Assembly (NCBI RefSeq): GCF_019683595.1
Contig: NZ_JADGHZ010000011.1
Location: forward strand, 1 to 45,013
Source: Sphaerobacter sp.
GTDB taxonomy: Bacteria > Chloroflexota > Chloroflexia > Thermomicrobiales > Thermomicrobiaceae
Length of the DNA stretch: 45,013 nt
Reading direction: 5' to 3'
Shown here one piece after another: positions 1-8,966 of this stretch. The notes beneath the pieces were generated by a model, which made no database searches, was not told the DNA's origin, and saw only the letters and a program-made list of their open reading frames with translations. Every line of letters starts with the position of its first letter. Position 1 is the first letter of the stretch. The position numbers and the translations under genes were made by a program.

Positions 1-27
1 GCTCGTAGTTGTTTTTAATAGACTGGT

Positions 28-438
28 ATGGCGACGCTGAAGATGGTGCCGGAGGAGAATGCCCCGGAGGAGGTGCGGGCGGCGTACGAGCTGATCAAGG
101 CGGGCTTCGGGGCCGGGCGGGTGCCGGCGGTCTACCGGGTGCTGGCGAACAATCCCCGTTTGCTGGCGGCGGCAGTGGTCAACCGGGCGCGAATCATGGA
201 CGAGGGGGAGTTGGATCCGGTCCTGAAGGAGTGGCTGGCCTGGGCCACGGTCACGCTCGCGAACAACGTCTTCGGGGTGAAGGTGCACACCGCACGGTTG
301 AAGAAGCTCGGGGTGACCGACGCGCAGATCATCGAGGGGCTGTCGGTGCTCCAGTATTTCACGGGCATCAGCGCTGTGATCAACGGGTTGGCGATGGATG
401 ATGACGTGGACCCGGAGGTGCTGGCGGCACTGGGGTAG
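28..438 (+). CDS. Carboxymuconolactone decarboxylase (AhpD-like) family protein without the CxxC motif
   Basis: A 136-residue all-alpha protein whose size and pattern (PAVYRVLANNP, then the helix pair around VLKEWLAWATVTLANN and VHTARLKKLGVTDAQIIEGL) match the CMD/AhpD family. Classical AhpD-type members carry a CxxC-xx-H redox centre at the position that here reads NNVFGVKVH; I see no cysteine anywhere in the protein, so peroxidase/disulfide chemistry is unlikely while the histidine is kept. No Shine-Dalgarno sequence precedes the ATG; the TTTAAT 9 bp upstream would place a transcription start almost on the ATG, so the mRNA may be leaderless, but the -35 region lies outside the window. Family assignment is good, substrate unknown. 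Confidence 0.8.
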   Translation: MATLKMVPEENAPEEVRAAYELIKAGFGAGRVPAVYRVLANNPRLLAAAVVNRARIMDEGELDPVLKEWLAWATVTLANNVFGVKVHTARLKKLGVTDAQIIEGLSVLQYFTGISAVINGLAMDDDVDPEVLAALG

Positions 439-492
439 GGAACCGGATTCGTCATCGCCCGCGTGCATGCAGCGGTGTCACCGGCGTCGGGG

Positions 493-3381
493 TCAGTCGC
501 CTGGGTCGATCACGGTCTCGTCGGCGGCGATGTCGTCGTCGACCGATCCGGACATCGACTGCGAAAGCGGCAGGAAGCCGATCGCAAGCGACTGCTCGAC
601 GATGTCGCGCTTGACCAGCGCCTCGGCTCGCTGCAGCACGTCGCGCAGCGGGTGCTCGGGCATGGCGTGGGCGAGCATCTCCCGGACCTGTCGCATCAGG
701 TCGAGCGTCTTGTTGAAGGTGAGCACGAGGTCGCCCTCGCTGAGCTCGATCTGCTCCAGGATGCGCGAGACCGTGGCGCCATGGCACCAGGCGCGAACCG
801 CTCCGTAAAAGCCGTCGTTGTGACCGGTCGTGATGAAGAGGTTGTTCTGGCGCTCGGCCATCAGGATCTCGCGCTCGAGGTCGTCCAGGCGGCGCCGGAG
901 CAGGACCAGGCGGTTCGGCAGCGAGTAGGTATTGGCGAAGCGGAAATCGCGGTCGTAGGCGAACCAGGAGAAGACCTCGGCGACGTCGGCCGGGTTGAGC
1001 TTGTCGAGGAAGCCGCGGTCGATCATCTCGCAAATGACCAGGCCGTTGGTGTCGAAGACGTTCGCGAGCGTGTCGGCCTTGGCTGTCGGGTAGCCGCGGT
1101 AGAGGTAGCCGAACCGGTGGAGCACGTCGCGGATGCCGCGGATGAGCCGGCGAACCCGCTCTTCCTCGTTGGTCAACTCGCGACCGAGATCGGCCTGAAG
1201 CGCTGCGCGTTCACGTTCGAGGTGCGCCACGCGCTTGAGGTTGTTCTGGTGCTCCTTGCGGCGCGGGCAGGTGTGGCACGGATGGTTGCGGCGCTCGGTG
1301 TTGATCGCCTGGAGCTGTTCGCGGTGGGCGCGTAGCTCCTGCTCCAGGCGGTTGCGCTCGGAAGCGAGCCGTGCCTCCTGCTGGGCGCGATGCTCGGCGA
1401 GCAGCGCGTCCAGGTCGGGAAGATCGAGGTCTCTGACCTGGCGCCAGATCTCGTCGAGGGCCGCCTGACCGATCAGCGGCCGAACATCCTCAACCGGCTC
1501 TTCGAGCTCAGTCAACTGGGAGGGCACCTCGACAGCCGGCTCTCCCGCCGCGAGGTAGTCGATCTGGCGGTACTCGGCGAGGAGTACCACCTCGTGGCCG
1601 GTGAGGAAGAGACCCACGCCGCCGCTCGCGGCGCGGCCGAGGTAGACGGCCCAGCCGCCTCGGCGGAGGTGAACGACGACCCCGGCCGGCAGTTCACGGA
1701 AAGCGCGGCGCAGGGCCTGCCGCCCCGGCTCGGGCCAGGGGCGCTGATCCAGGTTGAGCCGCAGCGCGTGCATATCGCGCTGGAGGCGCCGCTCGCGCCC
1801 ACGAAGGGCGTTTATCGTGGCGTTGAGACCGCGGTATTCGTCGAGGAGCTCGTCCCCGCCGTCGAGGCCGATGAGGCAGCCCTGGGGCACTGCCTCGATC
1901 TCGCGGCCCACGTCGATGATGAGGTCTTCGATCTCGCGTACCCGCCGCGCCGTCTGGAACTGCGAGAGGCTCTGCTGGAGCATGTGCCGCACGCGGCTGC
2001 CGTGGGGCGGGTCCCACAGGTTGAGGACCGTGTTGTAGCGGATGGCGAACGCGCTCCGCACCGGCTCGAGCTCGCCGGTGGCGATCTCCAGCATCTCGCG
2101 GAAGCTCATCCAGGGACTGTAGGGAACGACGACCGAGCCGCGCTCGTCCATGCCACGGCGACCTGCGCGCCCCGCCATCTGCTGGAACTCGTTCGGGGTG
2201 AGCGGGCGGCGACGACGGCCGTCCCACTTGGTCATCCGGCCGATGACCACGCTGCGGGCCGGCATGTTGACGCCGAGGGCCAGGGTGTCCGTGGCGAAGA
2301 CGACCTGCATCAATCCCCGGCTGAAGAGCACCTCGACGAGCTGCTTCAGGATCGGCAAGAGCCCGGCGTGGTGAAAGCCGATCCCGAGCTGCGCCAGCGA
2401 TGCGATTTGCTGGACCTGCGCCAGCTCGCGGTCCTCCAGGCGCATCTGGCTGAGATAGTTCTCGACGACCGTGTTGATCTCCTGCCGGATCTTGTCGTCC
2501 TTGACGAGGTTCGGGCGCATCAAGGCGAAGCGCTGGGCATAGTCCTCGCAGTCACGCCGGCTGAAGAGGAAGTAGATCGCCGGAAGCATGTCCTCGGCCT
2601 GGAGCGCCCGGATGATCTCCCAGGGCGGCGGTTCGGCTTGTTCGGCCTGACGCCGCTGCTCAGAGGAGAGCCCCCCGCGCATCATCTGCCGCCGCACCTC
2701 GCCGCCGGTGTTGGGGAAGTCCGCCACCTGACGCCCGTGCTCGTCGATGACCAGATGCAACTTCTTGTCGAGGAAGTAGTAGAGCGAGAGCGGCACCGCG
2801 CGCTCGTAGTGGGTCACCAGGTGGATCGGGCGGTGGGTGCGGCTGATCCACTGGGCGATCTCGTCGGCGTTGGAGACGGTGGCGGAGAGGCAGATGAGCT
2901 GAATGTGCTCCGGGCAGAGGATGATCGCCTCTTCCCAGGTGGTGCCCCGTTCCGGGTCGGCGATGTAGTGGACCTCGTCGAAGATGATGCAGTCGACCGC
3001 GTCGAGCTCCCACGGGGTCTGCAGCAGCATGTTGCGCAGGACCTCGGTCGTCATCACAACGATCGGCGCGTCGGCGTTCTCGGTGATGTCGCCGGTGAGC
3101 AGCCCGACGTTGTCGCCGTAGATCACCCGGAGGTCGCGGAACTTCTGGTTGCTGAGCGCCTTGATGGGCGTGGTGTACATCACCCGGCCGCCGCGGCGGA
3201 ACGCCTCGTAGACACCGAACTCCGCCACGACCGTCTTGCCGGTGCCGGTCGGGGCGGCGACCATCACGGAGTCGCCGGCCAGGAAGGTCTCGATGGCCTC
3301 GCGCTGGAAGGGGTCGAGCGTAAACGGGTAGAAGACGGAGAACTGCTCGATGATGGCGTCGACGTCGCTGGTTTGATGCAT
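493..3381 (-). CDS. Ski2/Mtr4-like (HelY-type) superfamily 2 RNA helicase
   Basis: Large DExH helicase of 962 residues from the chosen start. Visible motifs: Q-like FTLDPFQREAI near residue 20, Walker A APTGTGKT (43-50), DEVH in motif II, SATVSN in motif III, and QMAGRAGRRG in motif VI. A C-terminal half with an arginine-rich coiled segment and a CHTC pair (NHPCHTCPRRKEH) and a DSHCT-like end resembles actinobacterial HelY and eukaryotic Ski2/Mtr4, ATP-driven 3'-5' RNA helicases linked to RNA decay. The ORF track starts 20 codons earlier, but the ATG at 3381 begins the conserved MHQTSDVDAIIEQF and has AGGACAGGA-type spacing behind it. Its -10 hexamer sits inside an inverted repeat (separate entry). 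It is divergent from the glycosyltransferase. Exact RNA substrate cannot be read from sequence. Confidence 0.9.
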   Translation of the reverse strand: MHQTSDVDAIIEQFSVFYPFTLDPFQREAIETFLAGDSVMVAAPTGTGKTVVAEFGVYEAFRRGGRVMYTTPIKALSNQKFRDLRVIYGDNVGLLTGDITENADAPIVVMTTEVLRNMLLQTPWELDAVDCIIFDEVHYIADPERGTTWEEAIILCPEHIQLICLSATVSNADEIAQWISRTHRPIHLVTHYERAVPLSLYYFLDKKLHLVIDEHGRQVADFPNTGGEVRRQMMRGGLSSEQRRQAEQAEPPPWEIIRALQAEDMLPAIYFLFSRRDCEDYAQRFALMRPNLVKDDKIRQEINTVVENYLSQMRLEDRELAQVQQIASLAQLGIGFHHAGLLPILKQLVEVLFSRGLMQVVFATDTLALGVNMPARSVVIGRMTKWDGRRRRPLTPNEFQQMAGRAGRRGMDERGSVVVPYSPWMSFREMLEIATGELEPVRSAFAIRYNTVLNLWDPPHGSRVRHMLQQSLSQFQTARRVREIEDLIIDVGREIEAVPQGCLIGLDGGDELLDEYRGLNATINALRGRERRLQRDMHALRLNLDQRPWPEPGRQALRRAFRELPAGVVVHLRRGGWAVYLGRAASGGVGLFLTGHEVVLLAEYRQIDYLAAGEPAVEVPSQLTELEEPVEDVRPLIGQAALDEIWRQVRDLDLPDLDALLAEHRAQQEARLASERNRLEQELRAHREQLQAINTERRNHPCHTCPRRKEHQNNLKRVAHLERERAALQADLGRELTNEEERVRRLIRGIRDVLHRFGYLYRGYPTAKADTLANVFDTNGLVICEMIDRGFLDKLNPADVAEVFSWFAYDRDFRFANTYSLPNRLVLLRRRLDDLEREILMAERQNNLFITTGHNDGFYGAVRAWCHGATVSRILEQIELSEGDLVLTFNKTLDLMRQVREMLAHAMPEHPLRDVLQRAEALVKRDIVEQSLAIGFLPLSQSMSGSVDDDIAADETVIDPGD

Positions 3382-3440
3382 GCAGGTCCTGTCCTCGGTC
3401 CTTTCCCGCGTGCTGACAGCGCCTCTCCGAGACGCGGCCA

Positions 3441-3461
3441 CCGGGTGATTATAACACCCGG
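3441..3461 (-). promoter_or_regulatory. -10 hexamer embedded in a perfect inverted repeat, upstream of the helicase
   Basis: CCGGGTG and CACCCGG form perfect 7-bp arms around a 7-base centre that contains TATAAT on the minus strand (3453 to 3448). The -35 position 17 bp further is poor. The palindrome could be an operator overlapping the helicase promoter, or a DNA hairpin. Helicase start codon is 67 bp downstream. Confidence 0.55.
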
Positions 3462-3505
3462 CCTGCCCGTCCCAGCCGGGGAAAGCCGCGTGGGACCCGG
3501 CCCTG

Positions 3506-3514
3506 TGCTACGAT
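3506..3514 (+). promoter_or_regulatory. Extended -10 (TGC-TACGAT) for the glycosyltransferase-thiL operon
   Basis: TGCTACGAT is an extended -10 element about 80 bp before the GTG start at 3595. No good -35 is visible. The same TGTGCTACGAT string occurs at the promoter of the small membrane protein gene on the other strand at 6146-6156. Confidence 0.45.
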
Positions 3515-3594
3515 TGCCGCGCGCCGGGCGGTCGGGCGAGACGACCACGGGGGACCGAGCAGAGTGGCGGGGACCGCCACCGTGGAGGCGCGGA

Positions 3595-4758
3595 GTGCGG
3601 GTTGGAGTCCTTGGACACCTCCTCTCGTTCGCCCCGGGTTACCGGCAGGCGGGCGTGAGCCGCTACATCGAGTTCCTGCTGCGAGCGCTTCCGGCCGCCG
3701 CGCCGGACATCGAGGCGGTGGTGTTCACCGGGCCGCAGGCGGGAGAATGCGGCGCGGACTTTCCCACGTCCTTACAGTGGAGACGGAGCCGTGTCCCGAC
3801 CGGGCGGCCGGAGGTGCGTATCCTCTGGGAGCAGGTGGCCGGGCCGGTGGCGCTGCGGCGTGCGGGTGTCGATCTGGTGCACGGGCCGGTGAACGTGATG
3901 CCGTTGCTGGACGGTCTGCCGGGCGTGGTGACGGTGCACGACCTGGCATTCCGCATCTACCCGGAGCAGTACCCGCGGGCCAAGCAACGGTACCTTGACC
4001 TGCTCACCGGCCTGTCGGTGCGGCGAGCAGCGCGGGTCATCACCGTCTCTGAGAGCACCCGCCGCGATGTGCTGCGCTTCTACCGCGTGGATCCGGAGCG
4101 GGTCGTGACGGTTCCCAACGGCGTCGACCCGTCGCTCGCGCCGGTGACCGACCGGGAGCGGCTGGCCGCCTTCCGCAAGGAACATGGCCTGCCCGACGAC
4201 TTCATCCTGTTTGTGGGCACACTCCAGCCGCGCAAGAATCTGGTGGGCCTGCTGCGTGCCTACGCGCGGATGGGCGCGCGGGTCGACGCGCCGCTGGTGG
4301 TGGCCGGCGGCAAGGGCTGGATGTACGAGCCGGTGTTCAACGAGGTCCGGGCGCTGGGCGTCGAAGATCGCGTGATCTTTGCCGGATACGCCGATCCGGA
4401 GGATCTGGCGCTCTGGTACAGCGCCGCCACGGTCTTCGTTTACCCTTCGCTGTATGAGGGCTTCGGACTGCCGGTGCTGGAGGCCATGGCCTGCGGCACA
4501 CCGGTGATCACGTCGGACACGTCGTCGCTCCCCGAAGTGGCGGGGGACGCGGCCCTTCTGGTGAATCCGCGCGATGTCGATGCGATGGCGGCGGCCATCG
4601 CGCGGCTCATGGGCGACCCGGCGCTGCGGGCCGACCTGCGGGAGCGCGGACTGGCGCGGGCGCGGGCGTTTTCCTGGGAGCGGACGGCGCGGGAGACCGC
4701 GGCAGTGTACCGCGCCGCGTGCGACGCTGGTCGGGTGGAGGAGAGGAGCGAGGAGTAG
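3595..4758 (+). CDS. Glycosyltransferase family 4 (GT-B fold)
   Basis: 387-residue GT-B glycosyltransferase. N-terminal Rossmann half [12 protein letters not shown] with the glycine-rich acceptor loop [10 protein letters not shown]-terminal donor-binding half with [10 protein letters not shown] and the GT4 signature [25 protein letters not shown], whose EGFG...E binds the nucleotide-sugar. GT4 enzymes transfer hexoses or related sugars to lipids or polysaccharides; the acceptor is unknown. The ORF track merges this gene with an antisense reading of the helicase (1390 start). The GTG at 3595 is the real start: GGAGG lies 6 bases upstream and the protein then begins at the family's beta-1 strand. 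It is followed directly by thiL, 2 bases after the stop codon. Confidence 0.93.
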   Translation: MRVGVLGHLLSFAPGYRQAGVSRYIEFLLRALPAAAPDIEAVVFTGPQAGECGADFPTSLQWRRSRVPTGRPEVRILWEQVAGPVALRRAGVDLVHGPVNVMPLLDGLPGVVTVHDLAFRIYPEQYPRAKQRYLDLLTGLSVRRAARVITVSESTRRDVLRFYRVDPERVVTVPNGVDPSLAPVTDRERLAAFRKEHGLPDDFILFVGTLQPRKNLVGLLRAYARMGARVDAPLVVAGGKGWMYEPVFNEVRALGVEDRVIFAGYADPEDLALWYSAATVFVYPSLYEGFGLPVLEAMACGTPVITSDTSSLPEVAGDAALLVNPRDVDAMAAAIARLMGDPALRADLRERGLARARAFSWERTARETAAVYRAACDAGRVEERSEE

Positions 4759-4760
4759 GG

Positions 4761-5789
4761 ATGCGCGTGCCGTCCGGCGGCCGGCCGGTCAAGGAGGTCG
4801 GCGAGTTTCCCCTCATCGACATGATCGACGGTGTCGTAGGCGCCGCGCTGCCGCGGCGGCTCCGGCTAGGCATCGGTGACGACGCCGCCGTCTGGCGCCC
4901 ACGGCCGGGCCGCGACCTCGTCTTCACCACCGACGTGCTGGTGCAGAACGTTCACTTCCGCCTCGACTGGATGGACTGGCAGGCGCTTGGGCACAAGGCG
5001 CTGGCGGTCAACCTGAGTGATGTGGCGGCCATGGGTGCTCAGCCGCGGCTGGCGCTCGTCTCGCTCGCCCTGACCGGTTCGGAGCGCGACCGCGAGGTGA
5101 CGGACCTGTTCCGGGGCATGAACGCGCTCGGACGGCGTTACGGCGTCGTGGTAGCGGGCGGTGACTTGAGCGCGTCACCCAACGGCGTGGTCGTGTCCGT
5201 CACCGTCGTCGGGGAGACCTTGGCGGGCCGTCGCGCGGTCATGACACGCGCCGCGGCGAAGCCCGGAGACGTGATTGGCGTGACCGGCCCGCTGGGAATG
5301 GCCGCGGCCGGGCTGCGGGTGTTCCAGCAGCAACTCCTCACGCTCGACGGTAGTCCGGCCATGCGTGAGGCGTACAGCCGTCCCCGCCCGCGCGTGCGTG
5401 AAGGGCGCCTTCTGACCCGCGCCGGTGTGCGCGCCGCGATGGACCTCAGCGACGGGCTGCTGGGCGACCTGCCGAAGATGTGCCAGGCGAGCGGCGTCTC
5501 GGCCGTGATCGACATCGCGCGCGTGCCCATCCCGAACTCGATCAAGTGGAACTTCGAGGATTGGTTCGACCTGGCCCTGCGCGGCGGAGAGGACTACGAG
5601 CTGCTCTTCACTGCGCCGCCGGCCGTGTTTGCGCGCGTTTGCCGGGCGTTCCGCCTCGCCGGGCTGCACGGACCGTGGCGCATCGGCGAGATCGTCAAGG
5701 CCGGGGCGAAGGGCCCCGAGGTAAAGATCCGCGAGGCGAGCGGCAAGCTCACCGAGGTTGAAACCGGGGCGTACACCCACTGGGGATAG
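4761..5789 (+). CDS. thiL: Thiamine-monophosphate kinase
   Basis: 342 residues. ThiL phosphorylates thiamine monophosphate with ATP to the cofactor thiamine diphosphate, the last biosynthetic step, in the cytoplasm. Diagnostic segments in order: [16 protein letters not shown] (metal/ATP aspartates), [54 protein letters not shown] and GGEDYELLF. Length is a little above the usual 320-330. The ATG at 4761 is preferred to the earlier track start because AGGAG precedes it and the family starts close to GEF. It is two bases behind the glycosyltransferase stop and probably co-transcribed, with no functional link obvious. Confidence 0.96.
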   Translation: MRVPSGGRPVKEVGEFPLIDMIDGVVGAALPRRLRLGIGDDAAVWRPRPGRDLVFTTDVLVQNVHFRLDWMDWQALGHKALAVNLSDVAAMGAQPRLALVSLALTGSERDREVTDLFRGMNALGRRYGVVVAGGDLSASPNGVVVSVTVVGETLAGRRAVMTRAAAKPGDVIGVTGPLGMAAAGLRVFQQQLLTLDGSPAMREAYSRPRPRVREGRLLTRAGVRAAMDLSDGLLGDLPKMCQASGVSAVIDIARVPIPNSIKWNFEDWFDLALRGGEDYELLFTAPPAVFARVCRAFRLAGLHGPWRIGEIVKAGAKGPEVKIREASGKLTEVETGAYTHWG

Positions 5790-5849
5790 CGGATGTCGGC
5801 CGTCTGATCGGCCGGCACCGCACCGGAACGACGATGCTGTCGCCTGTTA

Positions 5850-6089
5850 CTACGGGGTAGTGGATTCGTCTTCCCGGCGGCGCATGACGAGCGCCACGAC
5901 GATCTCTGCCACCGCGATCACGAGGATAAACAGGCCGATGCTGGGGAGCGCCGGGATCGCGAAGACGAACGCCAGCATGCCGGCGATCAGCATCATCGGC
6001 CAGGAGCGCTGGGCCGCCGCGACGAGGGCAAGCAAGATCGATACTCCCAGGATGGTCCAGAGGACCCCGGCGATCAACTCATCGGACAC
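5850..6089 (-). CDS. Small three-helix membrane protein, function unknown
   Basis: 79 residues starting with GTG behind GGGAGG at 6-base spacing. The protein is almost wholly hydrophobic with about three membrane segments (LWTILGVSILLALVAA, MMLIAGMLAFVFAIPAL, IGLFILVIAVAEIVVALV) and a charged MRRREDES tail that should lie in the cytoplasm. I do not recognise a family. It is convergent with thiL and divergent from the amidase, with its own extended -10 promoter. Confidence 0.75.
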   Translation of the reverse strand: MSDELIAGVLWTILGVSILLALVAAAQRSWPMMLIAGMLAFVFAIPALPSIGLFILVIAVAEIVVALVMRRREDESTTP

Positions 6090-6145
6090 CCGCTGCCTCC
6101 CTCCACAGTGGGGATGACTTCACGCAGCTTCAACGCATGATGCCG

Positions 6146-6156
6146 ATCGTAGCACA
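6146..6156 (-). promoter_or_regulatory. Extended -10 promoter of the small membrane protein gene
   Basis: On the minus strand TGTGCTACGAT gives an extended -10 (TGC then TACGAT) 57 bp upstream of the GTG at 6089. No strong -35. Confidence 0.45.
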
Positions 6157-6214
6157 GATTCGTCGAATTCCGTGTTCGGCGTTCGAGAGCGTCAGCGGGG
6201 AGCGCGCCCGGGTG

Positions 6215-6223
6215 TGCTACCAT
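6215..6223 (+). promoter_or_regulatory. Extended -10 (TGC-TACCAT) upstream of the amidase
   Basis: TGCTACCAT lies 66 bp before the GTG start at 6289. The -35 area is weak. Divergent from the promoter at 6146. Confidence 0.35.
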
Positions 6224-6288
6224 GCCTCCAAGATCACAGAAGAACAAGCCAGTCGGCGCGCGGTGGCGCGTGGAAGGGATGTGCGACG

Positions 6289-7698
6289 GTGGATGCGATC
6301 GACCTGTGTTACCTGCCGGCCACGGAACTGCGACGGCTGTATGCGGAGCGGACGCTGTCACCGGTCGAGGTCACCCGAGCGGTGCTGGAGCGCATCGAAC
6401 GACTCAACCCGACGCTCAACGCGTTCATAACCGTCACGGCCGATCTGGCGATGGATCAGGCACTGTCGGCCGAGCGAGACTACGCCGCCGGGCGGGCCGA
6501 CCGGCCGCTCCTCGGCGTGCCGGTGTCGATCAAGGACCTTTCCGTCACCCGTGGGATCCGGACCACGCGCGGGTCCCTGATCTGGAAAGACTGGGTGCCC
6601 GACTTCGATGCCCCCTTCGTCGAGCGGCTCTACGCAGCCGGGTGCGTGATGCTTGGCAAGACCAACACGCCGGAGCTGGGATGGAAGGGAGACTCGGGGA
6701 ACCGGGTCGTCGGCCCGACGCATAACCCGTGGCAGCACGGCCGGACGGCGGGAGGCTCGAGCGGCGGTGCCGGGGCGGCCGTCGCGGCAGGGATGGGTCC
6801 GCTGGCGCAGGGCAGCGACGGCGCCGGGTCGATCCGCATCCCCTCGGCGTTCTGCGGCATCTTCGGCTTCAAGCCATCGTTTGGGCTGGTTCCCTCCTAC
6901 CCGCCCAGCGCGGTCGAGTCGCTGTCGCACGTCGGACCGATGACGCGCACCGTGCGCGACGCCGCGTTGATGCTCGACGTGATGGCGGGCTTCGATCCGC
7001 GTGACCGGCTGTCGCTCGATCCCACCACGCCCAGCTTCGTCGCGGCCTGCGACGGAGGTGTGGCCGGCCTGCGCGTCGCCTGGAGCCGGGATCTCGGGTA
7101 CGCGGTAGTCGACCCAGAGGTCGGCGATATCGCTGCCCGCGCGGCGGCTGCCTTCGCGGACCTCGGCTGCGAGGTGGAGGAAGTCACACCCGGCTGGGAG
7201 GATCCATTCCAGATTCTCGACGCGATCTGGAGCACAGCCATGGCGGGCGTCTTCCGTGACAACTTCGAGCAGGTGCGCGACCAGCTAGACCCCGGTCTGG
7301 TACGGGTGATCGAAGATGGGCGCCAGATCAGCGGGGTCGATCTTGCCGCGGCGATGCAGCGGCGTAGCCAGTTCGCGGATCAGGTGCGGCAATTCATGGA
7401 GCGCTACGACCTGCTCCTGACGCCGACCATGCCGCTCGCCGCGTTCCGGGCCGGAGACGATCATCCGGGCGAGATCGCCGGCCAGCCGGTGACTCGTTTG
7501 AGCTGGACGCCGTTCACCTACCCCTTCAATCTCACGGGTCAGCCCGCGGCGACGGTGCCCGCCGGGTTTACCGACGCGGGGCTTCCGGTCGGGCTCCAGA
7601 TCGTCGGTCGCCTGCGCGACGATGCGACCGTGCTGCGCGCGGCCGCGGCGTTCGAGGAGGCGCGCCCGTGGGCGGACCGGCGCCCGCCGGTGGACTGA
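6289..7698 (+). CDS. Amidase signature family hydrolase
   Basis: 469 residues from the GTG at 6289 (GGAAGGGA upstream, protein then begins DAIDLCYLPATELRRLY as family members do). The amidase signature region carries the Ser-cisSer-Lys triad: Lys in PVSIKDLS, serines in AGGSSGG and in GSDGAGSIRIP. Family members hydrolyse carbon-nitrogen bonds of amides, including aryl or alkyl amides, allophanate, and Gln on misacylated tRNA (GatA). No gatB/gatC neighbours and divergence from GatA motifs make GatA unlikely, so a catabolic amidase is the best call. The track ORF starts 39 codons earlier in non-homologous sequence. Confidence 0.92.
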   Translation: MDAIDLCYLPATELRRLYAERTLSPVEVTRAVLERIERLNPTLNAFITVTADLAMDQALSAERDYAAGRADRPLLGVPVSIKDLSVTRGIRTTRGSLIWKDWVPDFDAPFVERLYAAGCVMLGKTNTPELGWKGDSGNRVVGPTHNPWQHGRTAGGSSGGAGAAVAAGMGPLAQGSDGAGSIRIPSAFCGIFGFKPSFGLVPSYPPSAVESLSHVGPMTRTVRDAALMLDVMAGFDPRDRLSLDPTTPSFVAACDGGVAGLRVAWSRDLGYAVVDPEVGDIAARAAAAFADLGCEVEEVTPGWEDPFQILDAIWSTAMAGVFRDNFEQVRDQLDPGLVRVIEDGRQISGVDLAAAMQRRSQFADQVRQFMERYDLLLTPTMPLAAFRAGDDHPGEIAGQPVTRLSWTPFTYPFNLTGQPAATVPAGFTDAGLPVGLQIVGRLRDDATVLRAAAAFEEARPWADRRPPVD

Positions 7699-7723
7699 GA
7701 CCTAGCTTGTCGATCAAGAGCAA

Positions 7724-7760
7724 CCCTGGTCGTCGCCGTCCCTCGCGACGACGACCAGGG
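7724..7760 (+). terminator. Terminator-like 12-bp hairpin after the amidase
   Basis: CCCTGGTCGTCG and CGACGACCAGGG pair perfectly over 12 bp with a 13-base loop, 25 bases behind the amidase stop. The trailing sequence CTCGCGTCTTG has only a weak T content, so it may be a Rho-independent terminator of the short-tail type common in high-G+C genomes, or an mRNA-end stabiliser. 7761-7991 shows nothing else firm besides the ABC ribosome binding site. Confidence 0.6.
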
Positions 7761-7991
7761 CTCGCGTCTTGACCCATCCCCGTCATGCCCCGTGTTCCTG
7801 CTGAGCGGAATGTCCGTCTCGCGCAGAGTGGTCCCGTGTCGGCGGGTCCGGTGAGGACGGTTGCACCGTTCACATTTCCGTGACATTCCCGTCAAAGCTT
7901 CGTAGCGGCCTCCCCGTACCCTCGTGATGGTGGCTGGAGTCAGGGGTGCTCCGGCCCGCACGTTACGACGGTCTATCGGGGAGGTTCATCT

Positions 7992-8966
7992 ATGGTGCAA
8001 GCAGTTGCGCCGACCCGCACGCACAGCCCGGCAACCGTTGCCGAGCGCCCCCCGGTGCTGCGCGCTGTTGGCCTCCGCAAGCGCTACGGGAATCACGACG
8101 CAGTGCGCGGCGTGAGCTTCACGGTTCATGCCGGAGAGGTCTACGGCTTCCTGGGACCGAACGGCTCGGGGAAGTCGACCACGATCGCGATGATCTTGGG
8201 GCTGGTCGAGCCGACCGAGGGCAGGATCGAACTGTTCGGTCTCGGGCCGGAGCGACGCGGCGAGGCGCTGTCGCGCGTCGGGGCGATCATCGAGCGGCCG
8301 ACCTTCTATCCGTACCTGTCCGGGTTCGACAACCTGTCGGTGCTGGCTGCGCTGCGGGGCGGGATCCCGTCGAGGCGGATCCATGAGGTGCTGGAGCTCG
8401 TCGGCCTGGCGGAGGCGGGCAAGAAGCCGTTCGGGAAGTATTCCCTGGGCATGAAGCAGCGGCTCGGGATCGCCTGGACGCTGATTCACGATCCGGAGCT
8501 GATCATCCTCGACGAGCCGACCAACGGCCTCGATCCGGCCGGGATGATGGAGGTGCGTCACCTCATTCTCCGGCTCTCCGAGGCGGGGAAGACGATCTTC
8601 CTGTCGTCCCACCTGCTGAACGAAGTCGAGCAGGTGTGCGACCGCGTGGCGATTCTCCGCCGCGGCGAGGTGGTGCTGGAAGGCTCGGTGGCCGAGTTGA
8701 CCGCACGGGGCCAGCAGACGCTGGTGCGGGTGGACGACATGCTGCGGGCAACGGAGATCCTGCGGAGCCTCCCCATGGTGCAACAGGTGGAGGAGCGGGA
8801 TAGTGCGCTGATCGTGCAGGCGACGGATGGCGAGCGGGCCGCGTTGACGGCCGCGTTGGTGCAGGCCGGTGTCGCGGTTGAGGAGGTCCGGCCGGTCGGA
8901 AATACCCTCGAGGAAGCGTTCCTGGAGATTACAGGAGAACTGGGGAGCGAGGTGCGGCGTGACTAG
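7992..8966 (+). CDS. ABC-2 type exporter ATP-binding protein
   Basis: 324-residue ATPase of the DrrA/CcmA/BcrA type. Walker A GPNGSGKST near residue 55, Q-loop region GAIIERPTFYPYLSG, signature YSLGMKQRLG (a LSGGQ variant typical of this subfamily), Walker B LIILDEPTNGLDP, H-loop SSHLL. The C-terminal 90 residues form the regulatory extension of exporter ATPases. A 25-residue non-conserved N-terminus precedes the domain; the ATG has GGGGAGG upstream. It overlaps the permease gene by 8 bp, so the two are translated together. Substrate unknown; antibiotics, lipids or bacteriocins are typical for the class. Confidence 0.93.
   Translation: MVQAVAPTRTHSPATVAERPPVLRAVGLRKRYGNHDAVRGVSFTVHAGEVYGFLGPNGSGKSTTIAMILGLVEPTEGRIELFGLGPERRGEALSRVGAIIERPTFYPYLSGFDNLSVLAALRGGIPSRRIHEVLELVGLAEAGKKPFGKYSLGMKQRLGIAWTLIHDPELIILDEPTNGLDPAGMMEVRHLILRLSEAGKTIFLSSHLLNEVEQVCDRVAILRRGEVVLEGSVAELTARGQQTLVRVDDMLRATEILRSLPMVQQVEERDSALIVQATDGERAALTAALVQAGVAVEEVRPVGNTLEEAFLEITGELGSEVRRD

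Noticed and set aside
1390-3594. 1122-residue ORF on the plus strand covering the helicase
   Set aside because: Its first two thirds are the antisense of a well-conserved helicase; only the part from 3595 is a real glycosyltransferase with its own ribosome binding site.
6289-7698. Amidase as GatA
   Set aside because: The catalytic triad is shared, but there is no gatB or gatC nearby and the sequence around the serines differs from typical GatA.
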